Origin: Candidatus Sumerlaeota bacterium
GTDB taxonomy: Bacteria > Sumerlaeota > Sumerlaeia > MWCT01
Assembly: GCA_016931135.1 (NCBI GenBank)
Contig: JAFGFK010000279.1
Span: 1 to 42,318 of the forward strand
Reading direction: 5' to 3'
DNA: 42,318 bases
Shown: one piece after another, positions 1-9,169 of the stretch
Numbering within the stretch: the first letter of the stretch is position 1
How the letters are laid out: every line of letters starts with the position of its first letter
The notes under the pieces: generated by a model
Database searches by the model: none
Seen by the model: only the letters and a program-made list of their open reading frames with translations
What the model was told of the DNA's origin: nothing
Program-made: the position numbers and the translations under genes

Positions 1-139
1 ATTGACTTTTTTCATCCTTTGAACTTTAAACCAATATCAGTTTTCCGAGAGTTTCAATATGATATTTTTTTCTCGGAATAACAAGGTTCTTTCTCGTTCA
101 TTTGAGAGAGGAGACAAATTTTTTACAAGGAGAATCGCC

Positions 140-1675
140 ATGAGAAATCTTCCTGCCATTTGTATTTTAACCATTATCATGATGTTCGGTCTTATTGCTC
201 CGGATTCCCGGGCGGCTTGGGAAACTATCGCCACGGGTTTCGATTACCAGATGTTCACCGAGGCGGGTCCTACGCGCGTTTTTGTAACGCGGATGCAGAA
301 CGGAAATTCCAATTACGCCTTTGATACGATGAACGCCGGGGGGTACTTCAACTCTTCGGCAGTCTCCTACGGGCGCGAAACAGTCAGCGGGATGGTCTCG
401 CGTTACAATAATTCCCTGAATGATTATTTCTGGAAGGAGTGGGGAAAGCGCAATGACATTATCGCCGCCGTGAACGGGGATTACTGGGAGCGGGAATATT
501 ATCCCAGCGGACCTTATACAGGGTATCCTGCGGGGGGAATGGTCCAGAGCGGCTGGTTCTGCCGGAGGTTTCCCGGTTTCAGCGGCGGAAGCGGCGTATT
601 TGTGAACGCCTGGGGCGTTCCTCATATCGGCGGCGACGTGTGGAACGGGGACAACTCGGCAGCCTGGCAGAAAGTTGTTTTTTTCGATTCTTCCGAGGCG
701 CATATTACCAATATAAACAAAACCCGCGGATCGGATGATTTGATCGTCTATACGCGGCACCAGGGACCTCATACAAAAACCGATAACAGCGGGGTGGAGG
801 TTGTTGCGGAGGTAAACCGCACCGCATTGCCGTACGCCTACAGCGCCCCCTCCAATTCCTGCACCGCAACCATCAAGGAAATCCGCGATGGACAAGGCTC
901 CACCTATATCCCTTATGACCAGATCGTTCTTTCCGGTTCCGGCTCCTATGCCACAACCCTTAGAGATAAATGCGTCGTGGGGCAAACCATGTCCATCTAT
1001 TTGACCATTCGCGATTATGGTTTTTCCGGTAGAACCCCCGCGCATCCCGCGCAGGATTGGACCAGCGGTTATGCCAGCTGTGGATGCGATCGCGAAATCC
1101 TTATTGACAGCCAGGTGACAAACCTGCCTTCGCCCGATACCACCAAGCGCGCACGAACGGCGTTCGCCTATAATGCCACTTATACCTTTCTTGTGGTTGT
1201 TGAAGAACAATACTCGGGCGGCGCGTATGGAATGAACTTTCAGGAACTCGCCGAATTCTGCCGCGACCGGTTATCCGCAACCCATGCCGCCTCTGTGGAT
1301 GGCGGAGGCTCTTCCTGCATGTGGGTGAAGGGAAAAGGCATTGTGAACAATCCCTCCGATGGCGGTGAACGCGCCACCTATAACGGCATGATGTTCACTT
1401 CTCTTCAAGCCCCCAGCTATTCCACGGCATTTTCCACAGGGCTGACGGTTCAAACCAATAAAAGCACAACCCTTTACCTCGGTCCGGGCAGCAATTTCTG
1501 CGCCAGGGCGTCCTTATCAACGGGACAAACCGGAATTATTCTCAGCCATACTCAAAACGGATATTACGCAAAGAGCAAAAACTGGTGGAAATGCTCGATC
1601 GGCGGCATGGAAGGCTGGATTGCGGAAAGCGATCTTACCCTGGCTGCCCGCATTACGACATGGGAGCAATATTGA
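140..1675 (+). CDS. Secreted phosphodiester glycosidase family protein (NAGPA-like) with C-terminal SH3-like domain
   Basis: ORF 59..1675. ATG at 140 is preceded by AAGGAGA and followed by signal peptide MRNLPAICILTIIMMFGLIAPDSRA. NAGPA-type motif 'AASVDGGGSSCMWVKGKGIVNNPSDGGERATYNGMMF'. The C-terminus ('TNKSTTLYLGPGSNFCARASLSTGQTG...WWKCSIGGMEGWIAESDL') looks SH3b-like. Confidence 0.85.
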   Translation: MRNLPAICILTIIMMFGLIAPDSRAAWETIATGFDYQMFTEAGPTRVFVTRMQNGNSNYAFDTMNAGGYFNSSAVSYGRETVSGMVSRYNNSLNDYFWKEWGKRNDIIAAVNGDYWEREYYPSGPYTGYPAGGMVQSGWFCRRFPGFSGGSGVFVNAWGVPHIGGDVWNGDNSAAWQKVVFFDSSEAHITNINKTRGSDDLIVYTRHQGPHTKTDNSGVEVVAEVNRTALPYAYSAPSNSCTATIKEIRDGQGSTYIPYDQIVLSGSGSYATTLRDKCVVGQTMSIYLTIRDYGFSGRTPAHPAQDWTSGYASCGCDREILIDSQVTNLPSPDTTKRARTAFAYNATYTFLVVVEEQYSGGAYGMNFQELAEFCRDRLSATHAASVDGGGSSCMWVKGKGIVNNPSDGGERATYNGMMFTSLQAPSYSTAFSTGLTVQTNKSTTLYLGPGSNFCARASLSTGQTGIILSHTQNGYYAKSKNWWKCSIGGMEGWIAESDLTLAARITTWEQY

Positions 1676-1722
1676 TGGAATAAGCAGCGCCCGATGAGGG
1701 GCGGTTACCTGAATTTCCGAGT

Positions 1723-2460
1723 TTAAAACAGAACCCAATCCTGCACCAGTGATGAGGATGTTCCGTAAAGATAGGCGCGGATATAATTCAAGCGGATTTC
1801 CCTGATTCCATCCCGAATGCCGATTTCCACGGGTCCGGAAACCGGCTCTTTCGTTTCTATAACGAAATCTGCGATGTTGGATTCCCCGGGAGCGTTCCCA
1901 ACCTTGATGATCTGTTGAGCTGGCGTTTCCCCATTGGATAACCAACTGACGAACTGCCGTTCGCCGCTCGAGATTTTATGGGGATAGAAGGAAACGTTAC
2001 CGCTTGCCTGCGTTATAATGGTTTGTCTTTTAAAATCGATCAGATAGATTTTTTTGTTACTATCGGTTTCCTTCCCCGAGGGAAAGAAACGGGATTGCCC
2101 GAAGGAGATCACCAGTTCCATCCGATCCCCGATATTGATGTAAAATTCGCCCTTTCCCGTATCCACATTCGTGAATTCGATCGCAGTGTGGAGATCGAAA
2201 TTCGGGGGCAGGCTTCGGGAAGGCAGCGTGATCATCGCCTCTTCAAGTCCCGGATTCTTGTCTTCTATATTCAGAATACAGCGTTTGTTTTCAAGCCTGG
2301 TCGTGCCTGTAGTGTTCTTCATATCCCACAAGAGTTCGTGAATCAATTCGTCGCTGAAATCGTCCTTCCATAAAACGGCGGCGGAAAGGGGGTTCAGGAT
2401 GAACATGCTGAAAGCCGGAAGGAATAGAATTATGGGAATATTTTTAATCCTGAGAATCAT
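1723..2460 (-). CDS. Secreted hypothetical protein, possible concanavalin/jelly-roll-like domain
   Basis: Intact ORF with N-terminal signal-like hydrophobic segment (IIPLFLPAFSMFI-type) followed by 'VLWKDDFSDELIHELLWDMKN', resembling the start of LamG/DUF1080-like domains. Confidence 0.6.
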   Translation of the reverse strand: MILRIKNIPIILFLPAFSMFILNPLSAAVLWKDDFSDELIHELLWDMKNTTGTTRLENKRCILNIEDKNPGLEEAMITLPSRSLPPNFDLHTAIEFTNVDTGKGEFYINIGDRMELVISFGQSRFFPSGKETDSNKKIYLIDFKRQTIITQASGNVSFYPHKISSGERQFVSWLSNGETPAQQIIKVGNAPGESNIADFVIETKEPVSGPVEIGIRDGIREIRLNYIRAYLYGTSSSLVQDWVLF

Positions 2461-2505
2461 AGTGATTGAGACGCTTTCATAAACAAAAAAAATTGCATGA
2501 CATCT

Positions 2506-4950
2506 TTACTTTATAATGACCTTGTTCGCCTGTTCCGAAGTTTGGTTTTTCGTCGTTTTCTGCGGTTGATAATTGACGGAATAGAGTTCATTGCCGCCCG
2601 CCTTGAAAATCGGCTTCAGATAACCGGAAGCAATCCATTGCTCCAGATTCAATTCCCGCAGTATCTTATGCTTTTTTTCCATGTCGATCCTGAGATAATA
2701 ATCGATCTTCAACTCCTTGAAGAATTTCAATTTCTCCCGTTCGTCTTTTATGCCGTACGCCTTCTGCATCTCCCAGTCATCGAGGTGAACGATGTTAATC
2801 GAGGGGTCGTAAAGCAGATAACGATTGTCATGAGTTAGAAGCGTTTTTCCGAGCATCAGGGTATTGACATGATCGATCATTCGGGCGTCGGCGCCAAAGA
2901 CATGGCTGTAAAACTCATCCGGCATCATGCCCGGACGCCTCAGGGCGGGGAGATGCTGGGGATATTCCTCCTTGTCTTTTATAACGACCGGGTGAGTTAT
3001 CTTGAAATTCATCAAAGCAAAGGGCAATCCCGGGAGGATAATCACGAGGATACACCAGACATGGAATAGCGCCCGCATTTTTTCACTGGAAAAGTATTCC
3101 ATTACGACAAAAGCGAACAGGATCATCGGCGCAAGGATCGGGATGATCTGATAAAGGTAGTATCCAGCCAGAAAATAATGATAGGACAAAAGACACACAA
3201 AAAGGAACAGCGCCAGAAAAATGGTTTTTTGATTATTGGTAAGATATTTGATCAGCCTGCCGGATCGGGGGTGCCTTTTGCCTTTCAGTTTTTGCGAAAG
3301 GGCTTGCGCAATCCATATTATGATCCCTGGAACGCACAAGGCAAGAAATATCGGAGCGAGTAACCATGCCCATCTCTGGAAGAGGATCAGATAGTAAAAG
3401 GTGGCGATGATTTTGGCAAACAAGGTGAAACGAACGCCGCCTTCCTGGGTTTGCGCATACCACAAATGACGGTTTTCTTCATTGATCGTTCCGGTTTTCT
3501 GTTTATCGTTCACCATGTAGAGAGCGGCTGTATCGATGCCATCCCCATTTTCCAGCCATTCGCCCTGCATGGAAGATAGAATCCGGGGATTGATGTTTTT
3601 CCCTCCGAAGATCGAGGAAAAATAAGGATAAACCGGATTACCGGTCAATGCCCAGTTCCGCGCATACCAGGGCGCGGCAATCAGAAAACACGCCAATATC
3701 AACCGCAGGAAAAATCCGCTTTTGAACAATTCCCCGAGCGTGTCCCAGTCGTCATTATAGGTATATTCCGGTTCAGCCACCTGCTTCAACCGCTCCGGAT
3801 CTCCCAGCATCTCGGAATATTCCTCCTGATCGGAAAGCATGGGAACCCTCGAATGAACCAGGAATATGAGAAAAACCCAGGCAACGAGCAAGAGGGGCGT
3901 CAAATAATTGATATGACAGGCAAATGCAGCGACCAGGGCGCTGAGCATGGCATAGGAGCGAAGTTTTGTGTCGATATACATAACGGCGAGGTAAAGAAAA
4001 GCTGCCGTAAAAAGAATCGTGAGGGCGTAATCGGATGTAAGCGTGAAATACCGGATGCCATAAGGGATGGTGCAGAAGAGCAGCGTCAAGGCTAAGGCGC
4101 TCAGCGTCACGCGGGTCAACCGGAGGATTAAATGATAAATCAGGAGGAGAGAACCCACGCAGCATACAGGCGCCAGAATCTGGGCGTGACAGTTTGACCA
4201 GAAACCGAATACGACTGAAGGCATGGCGCTCGCCAGGCGGTACATCTGGGGATAATTCGATCCTGTTCCGATCCCCATTTGGGCGACAATCTTCACCGGG
4301 AACCGGTGATTGAGAAAAAGGCTCCGCGCCATTCCAAGATAAGAGAGGCTGTCCCAGTAAGTGACAGGATAAAACAGGGCATGATAAAAGATGAGGAGGG
4401 TGATGAGAATCGCGCCTCCCAGGAAAAAGACCGCGCACATCCCCTGGAAAAATCCTGCGGGATGGATGATGGTTTGGGAATAGGCCCGGGACGCCACGGA
4501 GCGTTGTGCGGAACGCATCAGGAAATCATCCGCATATCCTTTGGAAACCTTGACCGGTCTCACCCAGTGCGCGGATGATGAAACAAGCAACGCTACAGTC
4601 AAAGCCAGAAGCAGACCCATGATCGCCCAGCCATAAAAGAATCCGAAGACGCCGCATATCTCCCCCAGGAACGTCGTCATGCTCAATCCCAGAACAAAAC
4701 TCAGAGCCAGGTAGGCAAGGCGGGGGATGAAGATATCAAAACATTTTAACAGAAAATGCCCCAGAAACATGTAAACCGCCAGGGGAACAAGGGAAAGAAG
4801 CGTCTCTTTAAAAGGAAAGTGGGCGAAGGTCAAATCCCATGATCGGAAAAGAGAGGGATAAACCAGGAACAGATTGGGATGTTTATACGTTAAAAATCCC
4901 CACCAGAAGAACATCCAGAATATCAGGAATACTTTGCCCGTGCTCTTCAT
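2506..4950 (-). CDS. Polytopic membrane glycosyltransferase-like protein (GT-C / family 39-like)
   Basis: 814-aa ORF with many hydrophobic helices; loop with 'YWDSLSYLGMARSLFLNHRFPV' typical of GT-C enzymes; next to other glycosyltransferases. Confidence 0.65.
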   Translation of the reverse strand: MKSTGKVFLIFWMFFWWGFLTYKHPNLFLVYPSLFRSWDLTFAHFPFKETLLSLVPLAVYMFLGHFLLKCFDIFIPRLAYLALSFVLGLSMTTFLGEICGVFGFFYGWAIMGLLLALTVALLVSSSAHWVRPVKVSKGYADDFLMRSAQRSVASRAYSQTIIHPAGFFQGMCAVFFLGGAILITLLIFYHALFYPVTYWDSLSYLGMARSLFLNHRFPVKIVAQMGIGTGSNYPQMYRLASAMPSVVFGFWSNCHAQILAPVCCVGSLLLIYHLILRLTRVTLSALALTLLFCTIPYGIRYFTLTSDYALTILFTAAFLYLAVMYIDTKLRSYAMLSALVAAFACHINYLTPLLLVAWVFLIFLVHSRVPMLSDQEEYSEMLGDPERLKQVAEPEYTYNDDWDTLGELFKSGFFLRLILACFLIAAPWYARNWALTGNPVYPYFSSIFGGKNINPRILSSMQGEWLENGDGIDTAALYMVNDKQKTGTINEENRHLWYAQTQEGGVRFTLFAKIIATFYYLILFQRWAWLLAPIFLALCVPGIIIWIAQALSQKLKGKRHPRSGRLIKYLTNNQKTIFLALFLFVCLLSYHYFLAGYYLYQIIPILAPMILFAFVVMEYFSSEKMRALFHVWCILVIILPGLPFALMNFKITHPVVIKDKEEYPQHLPALRRPGMMPDEFYSHVFGADARMIDHVNTLMLGKTLLTHDNRYLLYDPSINIVHLDDWEMQKAYGIKDEREKLKFFKELKIDYYLRIDMEKKHKILRELNLEQWIASGYLKPIFKAGGNELYSVNYQPQKTTKNQTSEQANKVIIK

Positions 4951-5246
4951 CGTTATTTAAAATGAAAGACTCCTTCTAAAGACTGCATACTATCAAGAGT
5001 AATAACGACATACTTTTTTCGATCATACAAGTACTTTTTGAAAAATATCTTGATGGGCGCATCCTGACTCTATTCCGGGAACGCAGGATGATTCCCGCGG
5101 GGTCATTATCTATAAACATCCTCAACTTTAATGGGTTTTGGCGTTGTTTGTAGTGAAGGGTATGGTATTATTCATAATCGGTATCATGATCCTCAAATTT
5201 TGACCCCATAATCCTCCCTATTACTCGGAAAACTGATGCGCCATTT

Positions 5247-5660
5247 TTACGCGATTCGCAGTTTGTATGTTACGGGGCATGATACGGAGTTGGATATGGC
5301 GCAGTATTTTTCGGTGAGACTTTCCAATTCTTCCCCGATATCGCCGGTTTGCCCTGAGATCGAAAGGGTGGCTTCCACGTTCACGGAAGTAAACATGAGT
5401 CCTTTGGGAGTTTTTTCCAGACGCCCCGTCGCCTTGCTTTCATAGCGCGTGGGGGAGAGTTTTTTCTTACGAAGGAAGAAGAAAAGAGTTGTCATCAGAC
5501 AACCTTCAATAGAGGCGACGAACAAATCCTCCGGAGTCCAGACTCCCGGCGTTCCCTGGAATTCGGGGGGTGAGGAAACCTCCAGTTGGGGTTTTTCGGG
5601 CAGGATGAATATTCCCTTTTCCTTTTCCGCCTTTTTCAAAAAGGTGGTATAAGCGTACAT
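5247..5660 (-). CDS. OsmC-like family protein
   Basis: 137-aa ORF with 'WTPEDLFVASIEGCLMTTLFFFLRKK' and 'CAISNSVSCPVTY', the two-Cys pattern of OsmC/Ohr-like proteins. Confidence 0.8.
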   Translation of the reverse strand: MYAYTTFLKKAEKEKGIFILPEKPQLEVSSPPEFQGTPGVWTPEDLFVASIEGCLMTTLFFFLRKKKLSPTRYESKATGRLEKTPKGLMFTSVNVEATLSISGQTGDIGEELESLTEKYCAISNSVSCPVTYKLRIA

Positions 5661-5719
5661 TTGTCCCTCCTTGCAGTTATAGGATCATTTCGCGTCATTG
5701 CATCGGTTTTCGATGGTTT

Positions 5720-6844
5720 TTAACGCGGTTTCTTACGAAGGAGCGCTTTCAAGATGGTCATGGGATGGCTCAGGATATAGAAAAGGAAATTCCAGAAATC
5801 CTCCTGAATCATGTTCCGGAAGTCGCAGTTATTGGAACAGTTGCGGCAATAATTGTGATTTTGCAGCCGTTTTCGGATGTCATTGGCTTTCTTTGAAAAC
5901 CATATCTTTTCCAGGCTTTCCCCCGATTCCGGAAAATTGCCGAAACAGAACTGTTTTTCGACATAGTGGCAGGGGAGAAGGTTTCCCTCGACGTCGATGT
6001 AAGCGCTGCGATAACCCGCCATGCAGGGATAGGTCCGTCTTTTTTTGATGAGATGATCTTTATATTTGGAATACAGATACGCCTTTTCCGGGAAGCATGG
6101 GATCAGAATCCGGTTGATAAAGTCGATGATCTTTTTTGTCGTTTGAGGGGAACGGGGAATCATTTCCTTATTCTGATTATCGAAGAAATCGGATTCTGTC
6201 GCTAAAGTCCAGGTCATCGATGGCGTAAGGGCGCGCAGCAGGTGGTGAATATCCGTCAACCGGTTCACATTTTGTTCGGTTATAAGGGAAAGGACGCCCA
6301 CTTCGAAATGAGGACTCGAAAGGGAGCGAAGGCGGCGAATGGTTTCCACAGCCTTTTGATAGGCTCCCGGGACTCCCCTCATCCGGTCATGAACCACTTC
6401 GTCCCCATCGATGGATATCCCGATCTTGAAATCTATGGTTTGAGGAATCACGGAAAGAATCTGTTTCGTGGTTTCCACTATGGCGGAAGTCAATATCCCA
6501 TTTGACGGAATGGAAATTCTCCTGAGATTTGTCAGACGCCTGGAGGCGCTTGAAAGGATGTCCTTCAGGTCTTTCCGCAGAAAGGGCTCTCCACCGGTCA
6601 GGCTCAATATGCGCAGGTCTTTCCAGAGGGGGTCCTGAAAAAGACGGTCAAAATCCTCGAAGGAGAGCTCCTTCAGGTCTTTTTTTTTCCAGATCTGGCA
6701 CATGGAACACCGGCAATTGCATCGTTCCGTGATATTGAGAAGGAGAAAAGTGGGATATTGACCATGATGGATGAATTTATGAAACCGGGAGATAACGCCT
6801 TTTACCGGTCCGGCAAACATTATTTTTAGATAACCGGAATTCAT
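5720..6844 (-). CDS. Radical SAM protein with C-terminal Cys-rich (SPASM-like) region
   Basis: 'LNITERCNCRCSMCQIW' (Cx3Cx2C), 'LTGGEPFLRKDL', and C-terminal 'CMAGYRSAYIDVEGNLLPCHYVEKQFCFGNF...CRNCSNNC'. Start overlaps the upstream GT4 stop by ATGA. Confidence 0.87.
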   Translation of the reverse strand: MNSGYLKIMFAGPVKGVISRFHKFIHHGQYPTFLLLNITERCNCRCSMCQIWKKKDLKELSFEDFDRLFQDPLWKDLRILSLTGGEPFLRKDLKDILSSASRRLTNLRRISIPSNGILTSAIVETTKQILSVIPQTIDFKIGISIDGDEVVHDRMRGVPGAYQKAVETIRRLRSLSSPHFEVGVLSLITEQNVNRLTDIHHLLRALTPSMTWTLATESDFFDNQNKEMIPRSPQTTKKIIDFINRILIPCFPEKAYLYSKYKDHLIKKRRTYPCMAGYRSAYIDVEGNLLPCHYVEKQFCFGNFPESGESLEKIWFSKKANDIRKRLQNHNYCRNCSNNCDFRNMIQEDFWNFLFYILSHPMTILKALLRKKPR

Positions 6845-7977
6845 AGGCTTTTTTTCAGGCGATTGAATACGGCAAGATATTTTCTGGCGGTATTTTCCCA
6901 GGAAAAGAGTTTGACTCTCTCATATCCCCGCTTGATAAGATTCTTCCTTTTGTCTTCATCCGCGAGGAGATTGCTCAACGCTTGAACCATGGACCCCTCA
7001 TCGTTCGGATCAACCAGGACGGACGCCTCTCCGGCAACCTCCGGCATGGAGGATCTGTTCGATGTGATGACAGGCAATCCGCACGCCATGGCTTCCACTA
7101 TGGGGAACCCGAAACCTTCGTATAAGGAGGCGTAAAACAGGACGGCTGCATGTTTATAGAGGGAAACCAGATGTTCCGTGGTCGCCCATTTGATATGATG
7201 AATCCGTTCTCTCAAGTTGGAGTTATACGCCTCTTTTTTTATGGTATGTTCTATTTCGTTCCATCCCGCGCCTGTTTGACCAACCAGGACAAAGTCATAT
7301 TCATCCGCCTCCCGGCACCTTTTGAAGGCGCGGATCATCCGGGGAACGTTTTTACTCCGAATCATCTGCCCGACAAAGAGGATATATTTACTGGAGATGC
7401 CATGGATCCGCTTGAGGGAATCGAATGGAATGCCTTCTTCTTCGGATATGGATGGGTCCAGCCCGTTGTGCGCCACTATGATGCGATCAGCGGGGATGTC
7501 CAGGTATTTCATGATGTCTTTTCCCGAACTCTGCGAAACCGTGAAAATCAGGTTTGCGTTCTTTGCCGTTGTTTTCAGAAACATGCGGAAATAATGCCTT
7601 TCCAGGAAGGGAAATTCATAAGGTAATACAAAACGCTTCAGATCATGGATTGTAACGGTAGAAATACAGGGAAGGCGGAACGGGGCGATATCGCTGGGAG
7701 ACCAGAAGACATCCACATCATGTTTCCGGGAAAGGCGGGGAAGGATAAAGTGTTCATAAAAGATTCGTCGAAGTCTGAATTTCCTCGTGATATCACAGAC
7801 AACATTGGTGAAATTATCACTTTTTATGGAATAATATCCGGCATTGTCTTTTCGGAGAAAAAGGATATATTCATTTTCCCTGTCAATCTCCGAAAGGGCG
7901 CGCAGGAGGTTTTTGGTGAATCGCCCTGCGCCGGTAATCCTGCGGTGCAATGGAAATGTATTGACTCCGATCCGCAT
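6841..7977 (-). CDS. Glycosyltransferase family 4 protein
   Basis: 'FYASLYEGFGFPIVEAMACGLPVITSNRSSMPEVAGEASVLVDPND' GT-B donor-binding motif; 'LFVGQMIRSKNVPRMIRAF'. Confidence 0.92.
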   Translation of the reverse strand: MRIGVNTFPLHRRITGAGRFTKNLLRALSEIDRENEYILFLRKDNAGYYSIKSDNFTNVVCDITRKFRLRRIFYEHFILPRLSRKHDVDVFWSPSDIAPFRLPCISTVTIHDLKRFVLPYEFPFLERHYFRMFLKTTAKNANLIFTVSQSSGKDIMKYLDIPADRIIVAHNGLDPSISEEEGIPFDSLKRIHGISSKYILFVGQMIRSKNVPRMIRAFKRCREADEYDFVLVGQTGAGWNEIEHTIKKEAYNSNLRERIHHIKWATTEHLVSLYKHAAVLFYASLYEGFGFPIVEAMACGLPVITSNRSSMPEVAGEASVLVDPNDEGSMVQALSNLLADEDKRKNLIKRGYERVKLFSWENTARKYLAVFNRLKKSL

Positions 7978-7985
7978 TTAATCGT

Positions 7986-8924
7986 TCATTCCAATGTCTT
8001 TCCCCTGTATAAGGGGTTTAATCTTCTCAAGATTTCCCGGTAAGCCTTTTTCCTCTGATTATTGTCAATTTGAAATGATTCTTTTCCAGGATATATCCTT
8101 ATCAATATCAATCGTAGAATCATATCGACGCATATAAACGAACGCAAGAGAAATCTCGTAACGGGACTTTTATGTTTTTGAAAGTACAAGTCCATGCTGA
8201 CGAAGAGTTGGATGATAGTGAAATACCTTGCCTTTTTGCTGCTTTGACGGTGGAGATGACACACGCGGGATGCCGGAACAAGGCGCCTTTTCCATCCGTT
8301 CTTTTTCAGCCTTAAACAAAGGTCCGCATCCTCGGAATAGAGGAAGAACCGTTCATCGAAAAGAGGCTCTCCCTCCAAGGCGGAGCGCCGCGCCAGGAAC
8401 GCCGCCCCAGTAGCCCAGTCAATCTCGCGCGGCGCTCTTGTCGATTTTTCATGTCGCTTCCGCCGCCTGATCCTTTCCAATCCCTTCGCAAGAAGGGAAT
8501 GCTCTATCCAGTAATTCCAGATTGAGGGGAATCGAAAAACGGAAGAGACTATAACGTCATTTTCATCGACTATTTGGGGAGCGGCAAGCCCCACATCGGG
8601 ATTCTTATCCAAAAAATCGGATAATGCCTCCAAGGTCCCCGGAAATATTCGCGTATCCGGGTTGAGAATAAAAAGATATTCCGCCCCGGTCATGGATAGG
8701 GCGAGATTATTGGCTTTTGCAAACCCGAGATTGCGCGATTGCGTAGAAAACCGGATTTCCGGAAACTCCTTTTTGATCATCTCTGAAGTCGAATCAGAAG
8801 AGGCGTTATCTATTACGATGATCTCCAGATCTACTTGAGGAAGGTTCTGGCGGAGGGAATAAAGGCATTCCCGTAAAACCTCCCGACAGTTCCAGCTCAC
8901 AATCTGAATGGCTACCTGTACCAT
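7986..8924 (-). CDS. Glycosyltransferase family 2 protein
   Basis: 'VQIVSWN...EIIVIDNASSDST', 'FILNPDTRIFPG', 'FLYSEDADLCLRLKKNGWK' (rhamnosyltransferase-like GT2). Confidence 0.92.
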   Translation of the reverse strand: MVQVAIQIVSWNCREVLRECLYSLRQNLPQVDLEIIVIDNASSDSTSEMIKKEFPEIRFSTQSRNLGFAKANNLALSMTGAEYLFILNPDTRIFPGTLEALSDFLDKNPDVGLAAPQIVDENDVIVSSVFRFPSIWNYWIEHSLLAKGLERIRRRKRHEKSTRAPREIDWATGAAFLARRSALEGEPLFDERFFLYSEDADLCLRLKKNGWKRRLVPASRVCHLHRQSSKKARYFTIIQLFVSMDLYFQKHKSPVTRFLLRSFICVDMILRLILIRIYPGKESFQIDNNQRKKAYREILRRLNPLYRGKTLE

Positions 8925-8973
8925 GGAACCCCTTTTTACAAATCAACGGGCTTTTTTCCGGTAATTGAATCTT

Positions 8974-9003
8974 GAAATATTGACCCTGACTGCGTTATGT
9001 CAA
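8974..9003 (-). promoter_or_regulatory. Putative sigma70-type promoter for the minus-strand glycan cluster
   Basis: Minus strand: TTGACA (9003..8998), N18, TATTTC (8979..8974), upstream of the GT2 start at 8924. Confidence 0.35.
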
Positions 9004-9046
9004 CTTCTATTCATTTTTTTAGTGAAATTTATTAAATATTTCTTGC

Positions 9047-9074
9047 TTGACGCATATTCTGAGCTATATATAAT
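9047..9074 (+). promoter_or_regulatory. Putative sigma70-type promoter for the SPOR/jelly-roll + giant repeat protein locus
   Basis: TTGACG (9047-9052), N16, TATAAT (9069-9074) in an AT-rich divergent intergenic region. Confidence 0.6.
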
Positions 9075-9169
9075 CATATAGATAATTCGATAAACTAAAA
9101 ACATTAGAATCTTTCCAGAATCAAGAATCAGGATTGATCAGTATTTTATGTTTGAAAGGGGTTTGTTGG

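Noticed and set aside
167-1210. 347-aa minus-strand ORF antisense to the phosphodiester glycosidase
   Set aside because: Gly/Ile-rich shadow frame; the plus strand has signal peptide, RBS and NAGPA motif.
5052-5095. CATCCTG...CAGGATG inverted repeat upstream of the GT-C-like gene as a terminator
   Set aside because: Long loop and no clean T-run on the relevant strand.
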